Shown one piece after another: positions 47,662 to 60,776 of a DNA stretch of 64,000 nucleotides (the first letter of the stretch is position 1; each line of letters begins with the position of its first letter). The notes under the pieces were generated by a model that worked only from the letters and a program-made list of their open reading frames with translations, did not search any database and was not told the DNA's origin. The stretch spans positions 47,590,158-47,654,157 of the forward strand of contig OY829540.1 of NCBI GenBank assembly GCA_963691705.1. The letters are read 5' to 3'. The translations under genes were made by a program, and so were the position numbers. Origin of the DNA: Viola odorata. Lineage: Eukaryota > Streptophyta > Magnoliopsida > Malpighiales > Violaceae.

Positions 47662-48236
47662 CAGCTACGTCGAGGGTCGTACTCGTAGGTCGTCGCTGAT
47701 TGATGCAAAAAAGTAAACTTCAGCTACGTCGAGGGTCGTACTTGTAGGCCGTCGCTGATGATGCAGGAAAGATAAAAGTCAGCTACGTCGAGGGTCACAC
47801 TCGTAGGCCGTTGATGATGATGCAGGAAAGTAAAAGTCAGCTACGTCGAGGGTCGCACTCGTAGGTCGTCGCTAATGATGCAGGAAAGTAAAAGTCAGCT
47901 ACGTCGAGGGTCGCACTCGTAGGCCGTCGCTGATGATGCAGGAAAGTAAAAGTCAGCTACGTCGAGGGTCGCACTCGTAGGCCGTCGCTGATGATGCAGG
48001 AAAGTAAAAGTCAAGGGTCGCACTCGTAGGTCGTCGCTGATGATGCAGGAAAGTAAAAGTCAGCTACGTCGAGGGTCGCACTCATAGGCCGTCGCTGATG
48101 ATGTAGGAAAGTAAAAGTCAGCTACGTCGAGGGTCGCACTCGTAGGTCGTCGCTGATGATGCAGGAAAGTAAAATTCAGCTACGTCGAGGGTCGCACTCA
48201 TAGGCCGTCGCTGATGATGCAGGAAAGTAAAAGTGA
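47662..48236. repeat. tandem array D, about ten 58-bp units
   Basis: CAGCTACGTCGAGGGTC starts at 47662, 47721, 47780, 47838, 47896, 47954, 48061, 48119 and 48177, with one shortened unit near 48012. Periods are 58-59 bases, and copies are very similar. Confidence 0.92.
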
Positions 48237-48269
48237 TGTAGCTTTGCTCGGACGTTGTTGCCCCCAAGA

Positions 48270-48905
48270 TTTTGAAAAGTGGGGTTTTGAACTGCCACAC
48301 GAAAGTTTGAGAGGTGGGGTTTTGAACTGCCACACAAAAGTTTGAGAGGTGGGGTTTTGAACCGCCACACAAAATTTTGAAAGGTGGGATTTTGAACCAC
48401 CACACGAAAGTTTGAAAGGTGGAGTTTTGAACCGCCATACGAAAGTTTAAAAGTGGGGTTTTGAACCGCCACACGAAATTTTGAAAGGTGGGGTTTTGAA
48501 CCGCCACACGAAAGTTTGAGAGGTGGGGTTTTGAACCGCCACACGAGAGTTTTGAAAGGTGGGGTTTTGAACCACCACACGAAAGTTTGAAAGGTGGGGT
48601 TTTGAAACCGCCACGTAAAATTCTGAAAGGTGGGGTTTTGAACCGCCACACGAAAGTTTGAAAGGTGGGGTTTTGAACCGCCACACGAAAGTTTGAGAGG
48701 TGGGGTTTTGAACCGCCACATGAGAGTTTTGAAAGATGGGGTTTTGAACCGCCACACGAGAGTTTTGAAAGGTGGGGTTTTGAACCCAACACGAAAGTTT
48801 GAAAGGTGGGGTTTTGAAACCGCCACTCAAAATTCTGAAAGGTGGGGTTTTGAACCGCCACACGAAAGTTTGAAAGGTGGGGTTTTGAACCGTCACACGA
48901 AATTT
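48270..48905. repeat. tandem array E, about 18 units of 34-38 bp
   Basis: Each unit carries a GGTGGGGTTTTGAACCGCC-like core followed by ACACGAAAGTTT. Cores occur from 48281 to about 48880. Unit length varies slightly, so long but meaningless minus-strand frames arise. Confidence 0.9.
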
Positions 48906-51900
48906 GAAAGGTGAAGTGGTAACGTACTTTCGTTCGAATGTTTGGTTGGACGGTGGGGGAGCGTGATCCACCGCACGGAATTGATTGGGGAGTGGTAACG
49001 TACTCCATTCGGATGTTTACTGGATTTATTGGAGGAGATTCCACTGAAGCATATCTGTATCCTGCAAATATGGAGGAAACAAATACGGAGCAACAATATA
49101 GATGGAAAAAGAGAAAGCAATTGATAAATGGAAATAATGAAATCAAATCATATATGATGTATATGAAGGTATTCCCACACTACCCTAAGGTTTGCCCCCA
49201 GCATTTTATAAAAACAACTTCCCTATCAAGATAAGATTCAACAAGTTTATGCATTTCTAGAGAACATGTCATCCAGTTTCTATCATACAAGCATGCTTGA
49301 TACAAGCCTAGAAAAGCATCTGCATCTTGCTCAGGAGATAACGACCTCAAGGACAAGACTTTCCCACATCATATAGACATAAGCAATACTCACCAGATAT
49401 TGGTGTTTGCGCTCACACTCAGAAACAAGGTTGCGTGTTTACACTCATAGAAATGCAGCAAACATAGCACAAAATCAGATTTGCAATGTCAATCCGAGTG
49501 AATAAACTTCATACGAAGATGCACATGTATGGGCATTCTAATAATCGAAAGGACTTTGCTGGAGAAAGGAAATAAAGGGTGTAGACAAAAAGGAAGTCTG
49601 TCTAGAAAGGGGAATGTTGTTTAGCAGAAGGAAATAGGGTTTTAATGAGCAGTGCTCAACTAAGGTTGCTACGAAGGCAAAGCGCGCATCTTCTTCGACC
49701 TTTGCTGGAGATGATCTCTTTTCCCTTTTGAGATAATTTTTGTTGTCGGCGAAGCGCATTCGTCCTTGAATTTTCATGGGGATGCTCCTTCTTGTTCGTC
49801 TTGGGGGTACTGTTCCCCATTTTGTAATTTTCATTGAGGTTGATCTCTTTTCCTTTTTGAGACCATCATTTGTCGTTGACGAAGCGCCAATTTTTGAATC
49901 TTCGCAGGGAATGATCTCTTTTACTTTTGAGATCATCTTGTTGGCTTTCGACCATTTTTGTACTTGCTTTTGCTTTTTATTGGTTGTGTTCTTCGAACGC
50001 TTTTTTGAATTTTTTTTGTTTGATTTGATTTTTGTTTTTTTTAGGTAAGCAAAGCAAGTACAGTTTTTTGTCTGGTATGTCGTCTTTAGTAGAGGCCTTT
50101 AAGTCTTGATTTTTGATTTTTGTTTTGCCTCATCCCGGCATTGACCATCAGCAATCCTTGGAGCTTTCGCATTCCCTTTTGCGCAAACTAAGTTCGATGT
50201 GCACCTTACCTCCAGTTAACAACCTCAGTTGGGCACTGCTCATTATTTAGGGAATTCAAGTGGAAGCAATAAATTTTACAAGCGGCTTAGAAGAGAAATG
50301 AATTGAATAGAGAGAAAGAGCAAGTGTCTGAAGACAAAAGAGTGAGAACACCAAAGAAAGGTGGAAGTAAAGAAACAAAGTCCCCGGTCATCTTACAGCT
50401 ATCCCATGTCTAAATGTGCATGTACCCTGGATATTATGCAAATCCAACTAGCACTTAGTTCGGCATTCGCACTCATAAAGGAAATAAGGCGTGGAGGCCC
50501 AAAATGCTCACAGGGATGTATTTGTGACTGCTTACGTCTAAACATGCAACAGATATAAGAGCTAACAGGCGAGTTCATGCATGTCATACAATTTCGAATG
50601 GATGCACAAGTTATCCATGATGCAGTAACATGTCGAACATGCTCAATTTAAGGAAGGTTTGAAAATTTTTAAGGTAGTGTGGATTTTATTCAAAGAATTT
50701 TATGCACATTTTGTAACAAATCTTAACAGTTTTAGCAATTTTTACAAAAAAAAATGTGAGGGTATGACCACTCACCAAAATTTATGAATAAATAAAAAGA
50801 ATTGCCCCCAATGCGGGAATGAATGATTGTACAAAAATTAAAGAGGTAGAGAGATGAATGGACTTCTCTGGATGTGTGTGGCGGGGCCGCGAGGTCGGAG
50901 CAAGGAAGTTGCCACGGAGAAGTAAGTGTGGACCTCACTCTGACGTTGATGCCCACTGCGATGTTCTTGTAGGAATGTAGATTGAAACCAGGGCGAAGAC
51001 CCCGTAAAGTTCGAATGTTGATGTAAAGCGGACAACAGGGTGTGGCCGCCGCAAAGGATGAAAATAGGGGGCACTGAGCCGCCGCAATGGATGAAAGTGA
51101 GGCACTTCCAAAAAGGTTGCCCCCAGCGTAGAATGCATAATGGACTCCCTGATACGCGTGGTAGGGCAGTGAAGGTACACAAGACGACCATTCAAGAGTT
51201 GATAAGAGGAGGATTCCTCAGTCTCGCTGAGCACTATGCAAGTAACCATGACATGATTCGAGTTCCTGCAAAAATAAGGGAGAAACAATGGGTAGGACTG
51301 AAGGGCGATTTAGAAAAATGGACAATGTAATCAATAGGTTTTAAACTCTCCCTTTTCTAGTGAGGCTTATTGGGAAGCACGCCATGATTCTGATCGGATG
51401 TCGAGACCCATTCATGCTTTGCGGGATTATGTTTGGATGTTACCGACCATTGAGATTCTGATAGGGAACAAAATGAAAGTTCTATTTGGGCGTTGCTGCC
51501 CTCAGGAAGGTTGATGCGGAAAGAAAAATCCATTCAGGCACCGCTGCCCCCTGGGATGAAGAATCCACTCGGGCGCTGCTGCCCACTGGGATGTTGGTGC
51601 TGGACTTCATATCCGGACAAGAGTGACGCTCGCGGTCCTGGATAAGAAAAGCAGAAGAACGTTGATGGCTTTAGTCGAACACTTTGCGGACATGCATATT
51701 GGTGTTCCAGACTTAGTGTGACCGATCTTTTCGTAGCCGATCTAATTGAGTGGGTTGGTTCTAGGAATGCACCGGTTCAGGCCTAACTTTTGATGTCATC
51801 CTCGGGGAAAGACATTGCTTCACCTTTCGAAGGGATGGGAAAATCCTTTGATGAGGGTTCGCGACTGTTGTGGTGGATCCAGAAAATGAAGTCCATGCAC

Positions 51901-54102
51901 CACATTTCGAAGAATACTCTTTTGAAGATTTGGCGCTCGAATTGGACCTTTGCGTGGATCAACGTCACAATGACAGACTTTGAATGATGCCCATTTAGTA
52001 CGTGCTATGATGATCAAGGTGCGAGGTGGATAAACGAGATGGTTTCTCCGAAGGCTCCCTCATCCGATTTGCTTGCCCCCAGGTATAGAGGATTGAAAAT
52101 GTGATGCAGTGTCAACGACTCAAGGCCTTCTGATTCTGCTCATGATGATTTTTGATACCCATGATCTTGTTTGGCTCTGAAGTTTCAACTTGGTGCACCT
52201 TCTTAGGTGATTGATGATCATGACGAGATCAACATGTTATCTTGAGGCTTCTGCTCGTTTGGTCATCATTGAACTTTTGCTAGACATTTAGAATCATGAT
52301 GGCTAAGGAGATGACAACCCTTTTGAACCACCAGGCTGGTGAGCTTGACTGAGATACAAAGGGAAGCTTTTGTTCATTCCCCACAATGATGATGAAGAGA
52401 AGGTCATTCAATCATGGGGATAATCATCCCTGAGAAGCTACCCACTCCTGAAAGGATTAATACCCGTTTGATTATGATCAACTGCTTGGGAAGAGAGACG
52501 TCGGTGACAGGATCAAATTCGACACATGAATGATTTGACCATGATCAAATTTGAGTCCGTAGTTTGGAGCTTGGCGGGGCGTGAATGTCCTTATGCCACA
52601 GAACATGACTGATTTAAGCATGTTGATCGGGACCCTAGGGGAACACCCATTCGTCATGTTTCTGTAAGGTCAAGGGTCCTGTTTGTAAAAGGCACCTGGC
52701 GACGGTAGTGTCTTGATGGTGGAATTTTCCGAGGAGGCGGATGGAGAGAAAAGCTCCGGCAACTTACTCCCCCGAACAAACTTGTTAGCGCGGAATAGGC
52801 TTGGTGACTTTGATCCCACATCTTTTGTATTCAAACTGGATAATAGTATTGCTATCAACATAGCCAATCGCAGCATTTCGAATGAATGACCATTAAGTTC
52901 TTGACTAGTGTTGTGAGCTTAGACAACTTTCTGGATAATCAGATGATAACTCCTTGCTCGGGATTGCCTGCGTAGTCTTCTCATGTGGATTCAACCCTTG
53001 AAATAGCTAAATCGCTTCTGGACCTGGTCAGATTGCCAAGGAAAGATGAGTACAAAATGAACCTTGAGACTGGTTGTTTGCAGATGCAAGATATTCTGCA
53101 AAGAAGCCAACTCATTGAAGCGACCTTTTTAAAATCTTTCCAGATTCGCTCCTTGACTGGTTTGGATGAGGAGACATCCTTTGTGTTGGGGATGACTCAT
53201 TGCTGATGTGATTTGTTCAAGAAGTTTGACTTAAACATCATCTTGAGTGATAGAGGAGAATCCATGGTCATCTGGAGATTTAGATTTCCATTGGGGAATC
53301 TAACCAGTTGTTTCTTTGCAGGGGAGCCTCAACACTTTAGCTTTTGCAGCAAGGGATTGCGGACGAGTGTAATTATCCTTAAAGTCAGCATTTATTGGCC
53401 CACCAATTAGGGAGGTTGATCTTCACATGACAATCACCATGCATGTACGCGGGGAGTCTCGCGGCAAATGGTTGTGATGGTCAAATTCAAGACATGAAGG
53501 ATTTGACCACGGTTGAATTGTGGATTTGCAGTCTAAAGCCATGTATGGTGTAAACGTCGTTGCAGCAGTGAACCAAGACCACATTATGTTGACTGGGGTT
53601 CCTGAAGGACACTCATCTATCATTGCTATGTTTCTTTCCCCAAGATGAGAAACTGTTGGCAAAGGGCATTTGGTGACAGCAAAGGTCTCCTCTTTTCCGC
53701 TGAATAGCGATGATCTAAATGCAAGGGAAGGATGGACGTAACGAGCTCTTTGTGGCAAATTACCGATCCCTATGCCTTACCCCCCGGTAAAAATGCGTTC
53801 AACCTTTGATGCTCTCTGACGCCTTCTTCTGGTCGTCATTTCAACTGCTTGCCCCCCAGTTTATAAGTCTCATTGCACCTGAAATAAAATGGGAAACTAA
53901 ATAGTAAGTCTGAGGGAAGGATATCCCAGAATTTGAAATTAAAAATTAAAACTGACAAAAATTGAAATATTTGAGAAGAACATGTGGGTTGACTCCCACG
54001 GAGCACCCTGGTGTATAGTCGTAGGCTCGACAAAAATATCAAAAATATTCCTGCTAAAGGAATAAGCTGAATGGGTCTATCGTGGGCCTGGAGAGCGCTT
54101 AT
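48906..54102 (-). other. internal region of the Tat-like element without recognisable pol
   Basis: On neither strand did I find protease, RT, RNase H or integrase motifs here. It holds weak repeats: TGATCTCTTTT-type blocks at about 49710, 49838 and 49910; three GCTGCCC-centred blocks at 51490-51590; and a pair of long diverged copies near 52.5 and 53.5 kb. GGGGGCAA-like motifs recur on the minus strand. Confidence 0.55.
52494..53715. repeat. diverged long direct repeat (two copies, ~950-bp offset)
   Basis: About 52500-52760 and 53450-53710 share order and wording: a TCAAATTC...GACATGAA...GATTTGACCA block, an accompanying CATGTTTCT/CTATGTTTCT block and a GGCA..TGG(C/T)GAC block. They are strongly diverged. 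Confidence 0.45.
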
Positions 54103-55398
54103 TCAAGAGTTGTAGGGTCTTTCGGCTAACCCTTCGAAAGAGATGCATCCGCTCTTGATTAAATGATTGACCTTTCCTTCAAGGGGGAAATAGTTTCCTT
54201 TTGTGTGGCCCTGGGCTTCAGCATGGTACTCGCATCTTGCATTAAGATCATACCATTTTGAATAAGGAGGTCATATAAGTTTGAGTGGGTGCGATTTGCT
54301 CCTCTACCCATAGATGCTTGTAAATCTCTCCCAAAGGAGCGGGAAGAGGTGGCGGTTGAGGCGATGGAAAAGGTTGCCTGTATCCTGGTCGGTGGGTGGC
54401 AAAGTTGACATCTCTCTCCGTGATGGGCGATCTCTTGAGTATTTCCTTTGGCGTGGAAACAATGATCCTTCTGGATTTGATTCCTCGTTCCACTTTTTCT
54501 GCCACTAGGACCATGTCAGGGAAACTGGTGGACGGATTGGAGATAAGATGAGTGTTGTAAGGAGCTTGGAAGGTGCTTGCAGAAAATGAATTCTTTGTCG
54601 CTCAAAGGAGGAGAGATTCCAATTGCTAACTCTCTCCATTTCAGAGCATAAGTCATCACCGATTCACCGGTCCTCTTCTCTAGGTTATGATCTTGATCTT
54701 ATCCATCCTCATGTATCCAGTCAAGGCGTGCTTGGCCAGACTCTCCCTGAATAAATGGATCAACAAAGGTTCATTATGTATCACCTCCGACATCTCATTG
54801 CAATAATTGTTGAGGTGAGTATTGGGGCACACAATCTCAGTGTACTTCTCAAATTTTGAAATCTTAAATTTCTGAGGTATGGTAATCCCTGGTACCATAC
54901 ACATATCCGCAGGAGCTGTTGGGTCGAAGGGAACCCTCATTCTCTTCTAACAGACTCAACCTGTCGATACTTGGCCTTTCTGTTTTATTGATGGCAAAAC
55001 TAGTAGCTGATGAGTACCCGAAGGATGCATGTGGTTGTATCTGATTGCCCCTAGGAGCTTAGAAAAATATTGGGGTTTTGAGTAGATCTTCTGCTTGCCA
55101 AGATTAAGAGTGGGTTCAACCAGCGAAGGATTAAGAGGTGTGCCATCTGGAGTGTTTGCACTTTGTCTGATCACAGTGCCTGAGGTGAGCGTGGAACTAC
55201 CGGAAGGATCCTACCGCTGCCATAGAATTCCTTGTCTTGTTCTTTTTTAGCTGGTGTGGTGCTTTCCATGGCTACCTGAATATATTCTTCGAGTTTCTCC
55301 ACCCTTGCTTCTAATGCCTGAACCTTTTCGACCATCTTTCGTATTCAAAGTCTAGTTATAGAGAGCATGTGGGGAGCCATTTGCTTTTCAGGAGCCAT
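54103..55398 (-). pseudogene. gag relic of the Tat/Ogre-like element
   Basis: On the minus strand an ATG at 55398 starts MAPEKQMAPHMLS, with a stop soon after; then comes a coiled-coil-like VEKVQALEARVEKLEEYI. The gag core has IPQKFKISKFEKYTEIVCP followed by LLIHLFRESLAKHALTGY (about 54730-54870). The late part reads ARCEYHAEAQGHTKGNYF then VNHLIKSGCI, as in Tat/Ogre gag ends. Stops and shifts interrupt it. Nothing pol-like follows. Confidence 0.8.
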
Positions 55399-55399
55399 T

Positions 55400-56588
55400 T
55401 TTAACCTGAAAGGAAATAATCATTAGTCTTAACCCTGATATGTATGTGAAATGGTATCCCGAGTTCTCCATGCTGCGAGAGAAAGAGAGGGGTAAGTACA
55501 ATAATAGCAATAATGTAGGCACCATAAAAAATCGCAGGCATGGAGAATTACGAAAATAATTGAAGCAAAATTATAAACATGGAAAAATCCTGAAAAAAAT
55601 TTGCAATTTTTTTTGTATACATGAAAAAATTACGGAAGAATCACATGGAAAAATCTTCGAAAAAAACTTGTCAATGTGAAAATTTGCAGGAAAGCTTGTA
55701 CTCGTGGAGCAATTTACGGAGAAATTGCACACGTGGAAAAATTGTGGAATAATTGTATATGTGAAAAATTGCGGAAGAATTTATAGATATTAAGAAATTG
55801 TGGGAAAACTTGCAAATGTGGAGAAATTGAAAATGTGACAATTTTACGAAAAGATTTGCCAATACGGGAAAAAGTTGCCAACGGGAAAAGTTTGCAGAAA
55901 AAGGTTTCCAATGTGGAAAATTTTACAAAAAATCATATTGTAAAATGTGGAAAAATTGAGAAATCATTTGTAAAACGTGGAAAAAATTTGGGGAACTATT
56001 TGTGGAAATTTCGAGAAAATAGTTGTAAATGGATTTTTTTTTTGAGAAATTAGTAGAAAAAAGTGAAACACAGTCACAGTGTACGCATTTTAACATGATG
56101 CATATGCTGGGGTGACACCAACAATTTTTATTCTAGCTGGAAGGCTCTCAGACGATACCATAGAAGTGGTTCCTTAGTAAACGGATACGTGATTGCCTGT
56201 TGAACCATCAAAAATTCTAGGCGCTCACCCATTTAGGGGTTCGAGTCCGAGTTTGGGGTTCGTGAAAACTACCTAGGACACGTGTCCTAGGGCCTCACTA
56301 CTAACCTCCTAATCTTATTTGGAAAAGGCCCGGCGGTAGGGCATTATGCGTGAAATGCATATGCAATGACAGTTTATCAAAGCGATAAATAAATCATGCA
56401 AACAATTTATTCACAAATAAATACATGAAGAATGATAATTACACATAAAAAATCATGTGACAACACAACAATTTATCATATCAATGAAAAGTAATTAATA
56501 ATGTGAAAAATCATACGAAAACATTCAACAATTTATCGAAGTAAAAATAAACACCTCAAAAAAATTCCGGCTTCGACCCTATCGTTTC
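55400..56588 (-). other. leader of the Tat/Ogre-like element
   Basis: Between the primer-site-like motif and gag. A stretch at 55540-56060 is made of loose GTGGAAAAATT-type repeats with short spacing. No gene. Confidence 0.5.
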
Positions 56589-56606
56589 CTAGTGAAGTCG
56601 CCAAAC
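56589..56606 (-). promoter_or_regulatory. primer-binding site of the Tat/Ogre-like element
   Basis: On the minus strand GTTTGGCGACTTCACTAG follows the LTR end GGTGCGACA. A TTTGGCGAC start at this position is common in Tat/Ogre elements; the tRNA partner was not verified. Confidence 0.6.
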
Positions 56607-58303
56607 TGTCGCACCCCTCTTTTTGGGTTTTCCTAATGCGACGCAAATTTGGGACGAGATGTGAGACGAAATCGGACTCATCTCACATGATGAAGTCGCC
56701 ACCCTATTTTATTTTTAGGTTTAGGGAACCTAAAGTCATGGCATAAAAAATAAAAACTAAGGCAAAATGGGTTTGAACCCGAGAACTGTGGTTCGGGGTC
56801 GTATTATGGACTCAGGAAGGTGTTAGGCACCCGAGTCACATCCTAGAAGGTTACCGGAGAAAGAGGTGTTTAATCATACTTAAAATAAAAAAGTCCTAAT
56901 TTAGTGATCATGCCCAATGGATAAATTAAATTTTAACAATTTTAAATAATTCATGCATACAAGAGGATATGCAGAAAAACATGGAATAAATAAAAGGGTA
57001 AGAAACGTTTACTTGTGAAGGGTTTGAGCGGTTGATTTACCCTTTTTGAACGGAGTTATGAGGCGTACTCGTGAAGGACATCGATTGATTTGCCCTACGA
57101 AGTCGAGATTATTAGTTCGGAAAATGATGATCGGAAAACAGATAGATATCTAATGACTTGTTGCTAGCGAAATAATTAATTTTAACGATTAGACACGAGC
57201 GGAATATTTATTTAGGCATGAAAAAATAATTAATTAAAAAATACGAGCATATGAATAATCGGAATCAAAATTATTATACGCACACAAGTGAAAAAATTAT
57301 TTTGGGATGAAACACACATACGAAGGAAATAATTAAATATGCAGTGCAAGCACATGAAAATTTAATAATGCACGCATACGAAAATTAAATAATTAAAGCG
57401 TATGAAAATTAAATACTAAACATGCAAGTATACGAAAATTAAATAATTAACGCGTATGAAAATTAAATAATTAAACATGCAAGCATACGAAAATTAAATA
57501 AACAGCACAAGCGCGAAAATAAATAAATAGTACAGAGATACGAAAAGAAACATTACGGAAAAAAGAAAAAAAGAAAAAATAAATACGATGGATCGAATAA
57601 AATTGGACTAGGCCCACTGGGCCTAGAAATTAGGCCAACTATTTGGGCCCATTCTATTTGCCTTTGGGCTAGGCCCATTTTCCTTGTATTTGGGCTTGGC
57701 TTCTCTCCTCCTATGCCAAGCCCATAATTACTTAAGGGTCTGTTTGGCGTTCCGGTTCTGGTCCGAAAAGTGCTGTGGGTAAAAGTGCTGTGGAAAAAGC
57801 ACTTTTGCGCAAAGCAGTATGCTGTTTGGTAAACATTTTTTAAAAGTGTTGTGGGAAACGAGAAGTTGTTTTTGGTGTTTGGTAAACACTGCTTTTAAAA
57901 CTATGGTTTGAGTGTAAAATGACTATAAAGGGCATCAGTCATTTTTAGTGTTATTTATTTACACTATTTAATTCAATCTTTTTTTCTAAACAAATAATTT
58001 AACTATAATTTTTTAAAAACTGCAATTTAAACCTTTTAACTATAAAGGACACAATTTGTTTCAAGCATTAAAATTAATATTTTTAGTATATATATAGATT
58101 ATTTAAATCAATCTATTACTTTAAACAAATAATTAACATTTTATATAAATCAATTTTTTAGTATCTATATAAATTTATCTATATAAATTTAATATTTTTT
58201 AGTATCTATATAAATTTATTTTAGTATCTCATTGTAAATTTATTTAAGCATTATAATTAATATTTTTTAATATCTATATAAATTATTTAAATCAATCTAT
58301 TTA

Positions 58304-58670
58304 TTGGAAAATAATAAAAGTTGTGCTAAATTTACTAAAAACATATTTAACAATTTTAGTATTAACTTAAATGAACTCATGTCACATTAATATTCACTTG
58401 CTAGTTTTTTTAATCCAATTTTATAGTTATTAATTTTAATACACAATAGATAAATCTTGATAAATATATGATAAAGAATAAATTGCAGTCATATATATAT
58501 ATAAAAATATGATTGATGTTTATTATTGTTTTACTAGATTATATTTTATTTTATTAATTAATAACTAACAATTGGATTAAAAAAACAAGCCACATGGGTT
58601 CATTTAAGTTAATACTAAAATTATTAAATATGTTTTTAGTAAAATTTGCACAACCTTTCCTATTTTCCAA
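58304..58670. repeat. AT-rich foldback (MITE-like) inside the Harbinger-like element
   Basis: The left arm from TTGGAAAATAATAAAAG (58304) matches the right arm read backwards from 58670 for about 120 bases, including ACTAAAAACATATTTAA and TTAACTTAAATGAAC. The loop is about 100 bases. Confidence 0.75.
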
Positions 58671-59069
58671 CAAAAAAGTAAATACTACTTTTGGCAAACA
58701 ACAAAAAAATAGTTTCAATATAGTACAAATTAACTTAAAAATAAAATAAAATAAAAACCAATAGATGTGGAGACCTAAAAACCAAAATCAATTTGAAGTT
58801 CATGCCAAGATTGAAGAAAGATTCAAACTTCATCAAATTACCATTCAAATGATTGTACAGTGTTGGCTTGTTTACAAGAAAAATACACTCACTTATATGC
58901 TGTCAGTAGCAGCAGTGGAAATAAAAACAATAACTAGCATCTATATCAAGTTTTCCAATGCTCAACTGAATAAATCAAACCTTAAGAACCATACAACCCA
59001 AGAAAAATGGTCTGGTTTTGTGCAATCAGATGTTGGGGAGACCCAAGAGTTCACATGCCAATGCCGGAA

Positions 59070-60776
59070 CCCGTAAACTCCCTGGTCAAAGAAAAGCCAA
59101 CAGGATACGATCTGTGTGTTCTTGTTTTTGCAAATTTTCCCAACTGAGATGTTATCAGAGTCAGTCTTCTTCAAGCCGGCCTCAACCACATGACTTTCCT
59201 TAGCTTCAGCAGGGAATTGAAGACCCTGAACAATAATGTCGGAATCCATCAACAGGGATCAGATATAGGATTAGAGTCAAGAAAGAGCGGTTTAACATGG
59301 TATTCTTCCCTTTCGTCCCCAACATGGTCTTTGTTTATTCACTAACAAAACTGCAATTCCTGGAGATTTAATTATACAAACAAACCAGTTCTGGTGTCTT
59401 ATTGCTAGTCCAGAACAATACATCTTTCAACCATAAAAATGAGCCTCTCAATCTCAATACAAACGCAGGAAAGGCATGAACAAAGATGCTACAACTTTTG
59501 AACTGACAAAAACACCTGACTGGAAAAGAATAGCAGCCACACAATTGCAACCAATTCTCAGTAACTCCAGAATTACCTCATCGTGTCCCTTTCCACAAAT
59601 GGTCTTATCTATTGCATCTTTTTTCCTACTTGAACTTGAAAGGCACAAAGTAGGTTTACTCACAAAACAGAACAAAACCCAAGAGAAACTACAGCTTCCA
59701 TGCGATCATTAGAAGAAATGAAACAAGAACAATGCATTACATGACTTCAATTCCAAGAAAGTAATTTCATTATTCAGCAAGCTAGAAAGTTCTCACACAC
59801 TTAATAAACAAGGAATATCATCATGTTGGCACAGATAGGAAAGAACACCACAAAATCTCAAATTAAATTAACAGATAAAAATGACAGAATCTCTATATTG
59901 CATTAGCTACTTAATGAACACAGGGCAAATCAGACCAACAATGAAGCATGAAGATCATCCTAATTGAATCAGCAGAATAGAGTAAAAACAAGAGGGACAA
60001 AAAAAGTTGTCTTTGACTGAGGTTAATTAATTCTCGATGTAAACACCACATCCAATATCTACCAAAACATTTATTAAATCCTTGAAAGTTAATTTGATAA
60101 TTCACAGGCAATATGCCAACGCTCTTGAGAGTCGTTTTGCAAGGACAATAAGTGTAAAATTTCTAGGAATATACCTAAAAATGCTCAAAGAATCGCACAC
60201 CTTATGGTAATCAATCGTGTCCAATCTTATGACCAACCACATACAATAAAAAAACATGCCTGAAAAATTCAGGGCATCATATTTATAGCTACTAACCTAT
60301 TTCAACCAACAAACAAGAATCAAGAATTTTGAAAAGACATGGTAGCACTTTTAAAAGCATTTATCCATCAACATTTATCCAATAAACCAAATCAAACCCC
60401 AGGATTGGAAAAGAAATCATGTTCCTTTGCCTAGAAGCATGCTTCACTTTGCCAATGACAATATCTATATTTTCTGGAACCAATTCTAAAGAGCATCAAG
60501 CAAAACAAATTTAACATCAATGACGCTTGAAATCCCAATCAAAAGCATTTCCATGCTTACTCATTAATAATAAAAACAAAATTGTGACCAAATTCCAGCA
60601 AAAACACAGAATGAAAAAGAAAATACCCGTCAATTGAGGATTACCTTCTCATATAGATTCAATGATGAAGTCTGAAAAGGAAAAACAGCCTTGAGAGTGG
60701 ACAAGTTTCTCCCCACGTAATTAAAGCTTCTCCAGAATGAATGAATGTGAGGGTTTAGAGACTGATAGTACGCCAT
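59070..60776 (-). pseudogene. host-like gene fragment (at least two exons) in the Harbinger-like element
   Basis: On the minus strand an ATG at 60776 opens a 44-codon exon to 60645 (MAYYQSLNPHIHSFWRSF) that ends in a GTAATC donor after YEK. Much further on, after TTGTTCAG, comes a second protein-like stretch (59224 downward): GLQFPAEAKESHVVEAGLKK. Ordinary amino-acid composition and a sound donor suggest host exons. Exons between them were not resolved. I do not recognise the family, and the parts may not come from one gene. Confidence 0.4.

Noticed and set aside
46668..48905. CRISPR-like periodic arrays
   Set aside because: Repeats are directly joined without unique spacers, and the genome is a plant's. 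They are minisatellites.
48118..49146. 342-codon minus-strand open frame of repeated FKTPPF-like units
   Set aside because: It lies over the tandem arrays; similar long frames occur in other minus-strand frames there, and the unit length varies. A by-product of the repeat, not a gene.
51040..51330. 96-codon plus-strand frame in the Tat-like interior
   Set aside because: No similarity to known domains, antisense to the element, low-complexity neighbours.
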